Assembly: GCF_963678635.1 (NCBI RefSeq)
Contig: NW_026971535.1
Coordinates: 1 to 21,976 of the forward strand
Direction of reading: 5' to 3'
DNA: 21,976 nt
From: Symsagittifera roscoffensis
Taxonomy: Eukaryota > Xenacoelomorpha > Acoela > Convolutidae
The notes under the pieces are model-generated. The model was not told where the DNA came from and ran no database searches. It saw nothing but the letters and a program-made list of their open reading frames with translations. This document shows, in pieces, positions 19,287 through 21,976 of the stretch. Each line of letters starts with the position of its first letter. Positions within the stretch are counted from its first letter, which is position 1. The translations under genes and the position numbers were made by a program.

Positions 19287-20252
19287 TCAACAATTGCAAA
19301 CTAAAAGCAAAAACAGAATAAAATATTTGCTTATTTTGATTTTGTTATATAATTAACAGTTATAACTCGTGTAAAATTAGTAATTGACAAAAAATTCATT
19401 TAAAGACAACTTATTGCAATTCAGAGACTAACAAAAAGCTAGAAGCGCTGTGCAGAAAACCGGTTGAATTTCTGATTGAAATTTGACAATGAGCTACAGA
19501 TTGAGAGTATATTTGTGGCTAATATTCCAAGAAGTGTTACTTTTCTATTTTAAAAAAGAATACAAGGTTGTCGCTATCGACTCCTTAAAAATACGGGCTT
19601 TAAAATGGTTACCTTTGTCTTGAATTGAATTGCTGGTTTATTGAATGGATGACATTTTCTCCTCAGACAAAAGTTTGATAAAATCAAAGTTTTTCTACCA
19701 ACAGTATTTTTTATTATCTTGAGTTACAGCTAATGTTTATTTTAATGGCTTAGTTCAATTTCTATTCAAGTATTGTTATTAAAGTATTGTTATTTCAGCT
19801 CTTTCCCAAATGTTTCCGCTCTTCTCCCGGATCTTTTTTTACCCCCAACTAATTCTTACAACTGAAATTTTGTATCACACTCTCCGACTGTTATGAAAAT
19901 TGACATGCCGACAAAGACATGGCAAAAATTTTTAGTCTTCATATCTTCATACTTAACCTTGTAAACCCACTCATTGCACCAAAAAATGATGTTCGAGCGA
20001 GGTGGGGAGAAAATTAAAAAGAGCCCCCCCCCGTGAATTACAACATAAATATGTTGAAAATGGCTGATTTTCTTTGGCATTTTGCAGGTGAGAAGGGTTG
20101 GAAAATCTGACCGCTTGTTCACACTGACACGATTTAACATATAAAATTGTTAAACTTTTTTTCTTTGAAGATCGAATTTCAGAAAAAAAAGTAGGAAACT
20201 CGAAAAGAGCAGTAATTTCTTTTGCAAGAGCAGTTACTGGAAAAGAGCAGTA
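19287..20252. other. No supported gene; downstream flank of the - strand gene
   Basis: AT-rich sequence. A 94-codon - strand frame (19856-20140) ends at a TTTCAG context and includes a nine-C run (20024-20032) in the + strand. It is not convincingly coding. The 16-mer GCTTGTTCACACTGAC at 20113-20128 matches 10331-10346 exactly. Confidence 0.4.
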
Positions 20253-21501
20253 TTAAAAATTTTGAAAGAAATTATAAATTGCAAGTTTAAAATGTAATGA
20301 AACATAAAATACGAAGTAGCGGCCAGCAATGAGTGTTTGAGCTTCTCCGGCGCCATAGTCAAAACTGCTGTACTCTTTCGGCTGAGGTGTTTTTCTAATA
20401 GGTGTGTCAGTTGTACTTATTGTTGACGTGCTTGTAGTACCTTTATTACTTAGATAGTCCTTGACATCCTGCGGAAGATCTTCACACACTGGGATTTTGA
20501 GATTCAAATTGGAGGTGTCAATGTCGTAGCCTTTGAGATATTCCGGAAGCGGTGTGGGCTCCTCCCAATAACATTTTTTCATTTCAGAAGGATCTGGGTT
20601 AACAAAAGAGCTGCAAATTTTAGCAGTGTTGTTGTATGTCCGATGCAACTCATATTGGTGCATCAAACATAGTTGACAAACCCATAAACTCAGCATAAAA
20701 GAGCAATTACCCTGTAGAAAATATTCTGACGATGTATAACCTACTGTGCCATATTCATCAACAAGATCCATTTTCAGCCTTTCTCCGCTCACAAGGGAGC
20801 CGTATTCAATCCGGTTTACATAGAATCCTATAAACAGTCTAAATGATTTCTGGACGAAGAACAGCATGTCTTTGGAAATATATTCAGGTCCGTAATGTAG
20901 TTGTATGAGAGCTTGCCCCCCCCCCCTTGTGTATCTGTTGGAAGAAGCTTGGGTATATTTTACTATTTGACCAAATAAAATTTTGGCCATTGTTGAGTCC
21001 ATTTTCGCTAGACAACAATACATTCACTTTCGTGTTATCTGTACCTCTCATTCTGATCAAAAATTTAGTATGGTTTACTTGAAAGGGGTTTGTAAATAGC
21101 AGTTTTGATGGTTCGATATCCAAAATTCGGATGTCATACATGCTTCGTACAAAAACGTCTCTGGTCTCTATGACGTAACCTCCATTCCCACTTCCAATAT
21201 CGCCTAATAGTGAAAATCGGGTACTTTGCTTCATTGACGTCGACTTCCCAATTAATTGGAGGCTTTCCAGCGACACGTTTGACAAGGCATCCAGTTCAAG
21301 TTGGTCAATTAAACATTTCTTTTTTTCAAGTGCATGAAAAAGGGGAGAAAGATCCGAAACATCTAAATCATTTATTGAAAGCCAGAATTTCTGGACTCCA
21401 GTGCCGGTAACAATCTCAAAGTCCCGATCAAACTCAGTGGCATGGAAGCAGGGAAAATAAAACAAACTTCCATGTAATAAAATATCCGTATAGAAAATGC
21501 G
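20253..21501 (-). CDS. Unrecognised, probably extracellular nematode protein; frame broken at a G11 tract
   Basis: Two long - strand frames abut. The first is open from 21501, right after a TTTCTTTCTAG 3' splice site, and contains VQKFWLSINDLDVSDLSPLF and an RFSLLGDIGSGNGGYV stretch. It runs into a tract of 11 G (20916-20926, C on the + strand). The second is open from the tract to the TAA at 20253-20255 and contains LIQLHYGPEYISKDMLFF, a Cys cluster (GNCSFM, WVCQLCLMHQ, KICSSF, KKCYWEE, PVCEDLP), a Ser/Thr-rich linker (TTSTSTISTTDTP) and a hydrophobic C-terminal 25 residues. Sequons NVS, NHT, NCS and NNT suggest secretion or surface display. About 415 codons in all. No start codon lies early in the first frame, so at least one 5' exon is missing; I could not find one in phase before the window ends. 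I do not recognise the family. Confidence 0.7.
20916..20926 (-). repeat. G11 homopolymer inside the coding region
   Basis: Eleven consecutive C on the + strand read as G11 in the - strand gene. With 11 G the upstream frame terminates about 12 codons later. A length of 10 or 13 would join the two long frames. Confidence 0.9.
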
Positions 21502-21976
21502 CTAGAAAGAAATTAGAAATTTTCCGAAATGAAAGCAAAAAACTACAAAAAGATTATAAAATTTTGAAGTAGTAATGAAGTATATAGTAAAAATTAAAAT
21601 TATTTCTACTGTTTCAGAGAACAAAACAAGACAGTGCGCATCAAGACGAAGTCCTCAAAGTTCCGAAAGCAGTTTAAAGTCAGATAATCCAAAAACATTC
21701 TAAACATTTGGTTTCACATTTTTCACATTTTTCTCCCAGTTTTTTTCCTCTCTTTATGCGCAGTGACGCTAATCAACCTAAAAGTGACACATTACCAGTC
21801 CAAAAACTTTTCAAAATATGAGCCAATTTTGCTTCAATTCAGTTTCTAAATACTTGAGTCACCTCTTACGCTGAATTAGTACGAAATAAGCAAGAAAAAC
21901 TCAAAAAAAAGTTTTTCTCTAAAGCAATGCAAGACACCTAAGTTAAATCAAGTATGACAGTGATTTATGACATAAT
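21502..21976. other. Probable intron or upstream region of the - strand gene
   Basis: AT-rich sequence upstream of the 3' splice site at 21501/21502. On the - strand a short frame at about 21594-21695 starts with ATG, includes MRTVLFCSL and ends at CA|GTAGAA, a possible donor, but its phase does not match the downstream exon. On the + strand, CTGTTTCAG (21609-21617) resembles a 3' splice site followed by a basic open stretch of about 20 codons. Neither is secure. Confidence 0.35.

Noticed and set aside
19856-20140. 94-codon - strand frame downstream of the main gene
   Set aside because: It crosses a nine-C run, ends in a splice-acceptor-like TTTCAG and has no link in phase to the upstream exon. 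Considered as an extra exon but no consistent splice found.
21210-21410. 66-codon + strand frame
   Set aside because: It is antisense to the strong - strand coding region 20253-21501.

Overview
The window looks like nematode nuclear DNA, most likely Caenorhabditis. It is very AT-rich, has many short inverted and tandem repeats, and uses short introns with T-rich acceptors ending in TTTCAG or CTAG. It is gene-poor. I recognise no named gene, rRNA, tRNA or CRISPR array. Most open frames longer than 60 codons are chance frames in AT-rich or T-poor sequence.

Layout. (1) About 200-3290: the + strand is strikingly G-rich and C-poor. The - strand carries a chain of coding-like fragments broken by stops and frame changes, best read as the decayed remnant of an unidentified gene or mobile element. 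(2) About 3260-3600: a degenerate TCGAC/ATGTTT satellite. (3) About 4380-5600: two clusters of a near-palindromic GGATTCCGC motif bracket a three-copy tandem repeat that forms serial hairpins. (4) About 5830-13790: AT-rich sequence with a 13-G tract, a perfect 130-bp duplication, a 70-bp duplication, small hairpins, and one convincing coding fragment on the - strand (10379-10534). (5) About 13799-15497: a GC-richer, T-poor island on the + strand with several coding-like segments around a 479-bp AAC/CAA microsatellite, starting at a perfect hairpin. (6) About 15500-20250: AT-rich, with one exon-like open frame (17218-17484) and a cluster of foldbacks (18611-18658, 18914-19053, 19156-19286). (7) 20253-21501: the only strong protein-coding gene, on the - strand. 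It encodes an unrecognised, probably extracellular protein with four N-glycosylation sequons, several cysteines, a Ser/Thr-rich linker and a hydrophobic tail. Its two long frames meet exactly at an 11-G tract, so it needs a G-tract indel or a very short intron to be read through.

Nothing in the sequence shows the genes working together as an operon or pathway. The most interesting material is the G-tract-broken gene, the CAA-repeat island, and the set of long foldbacks that could give double-stranded RNA.
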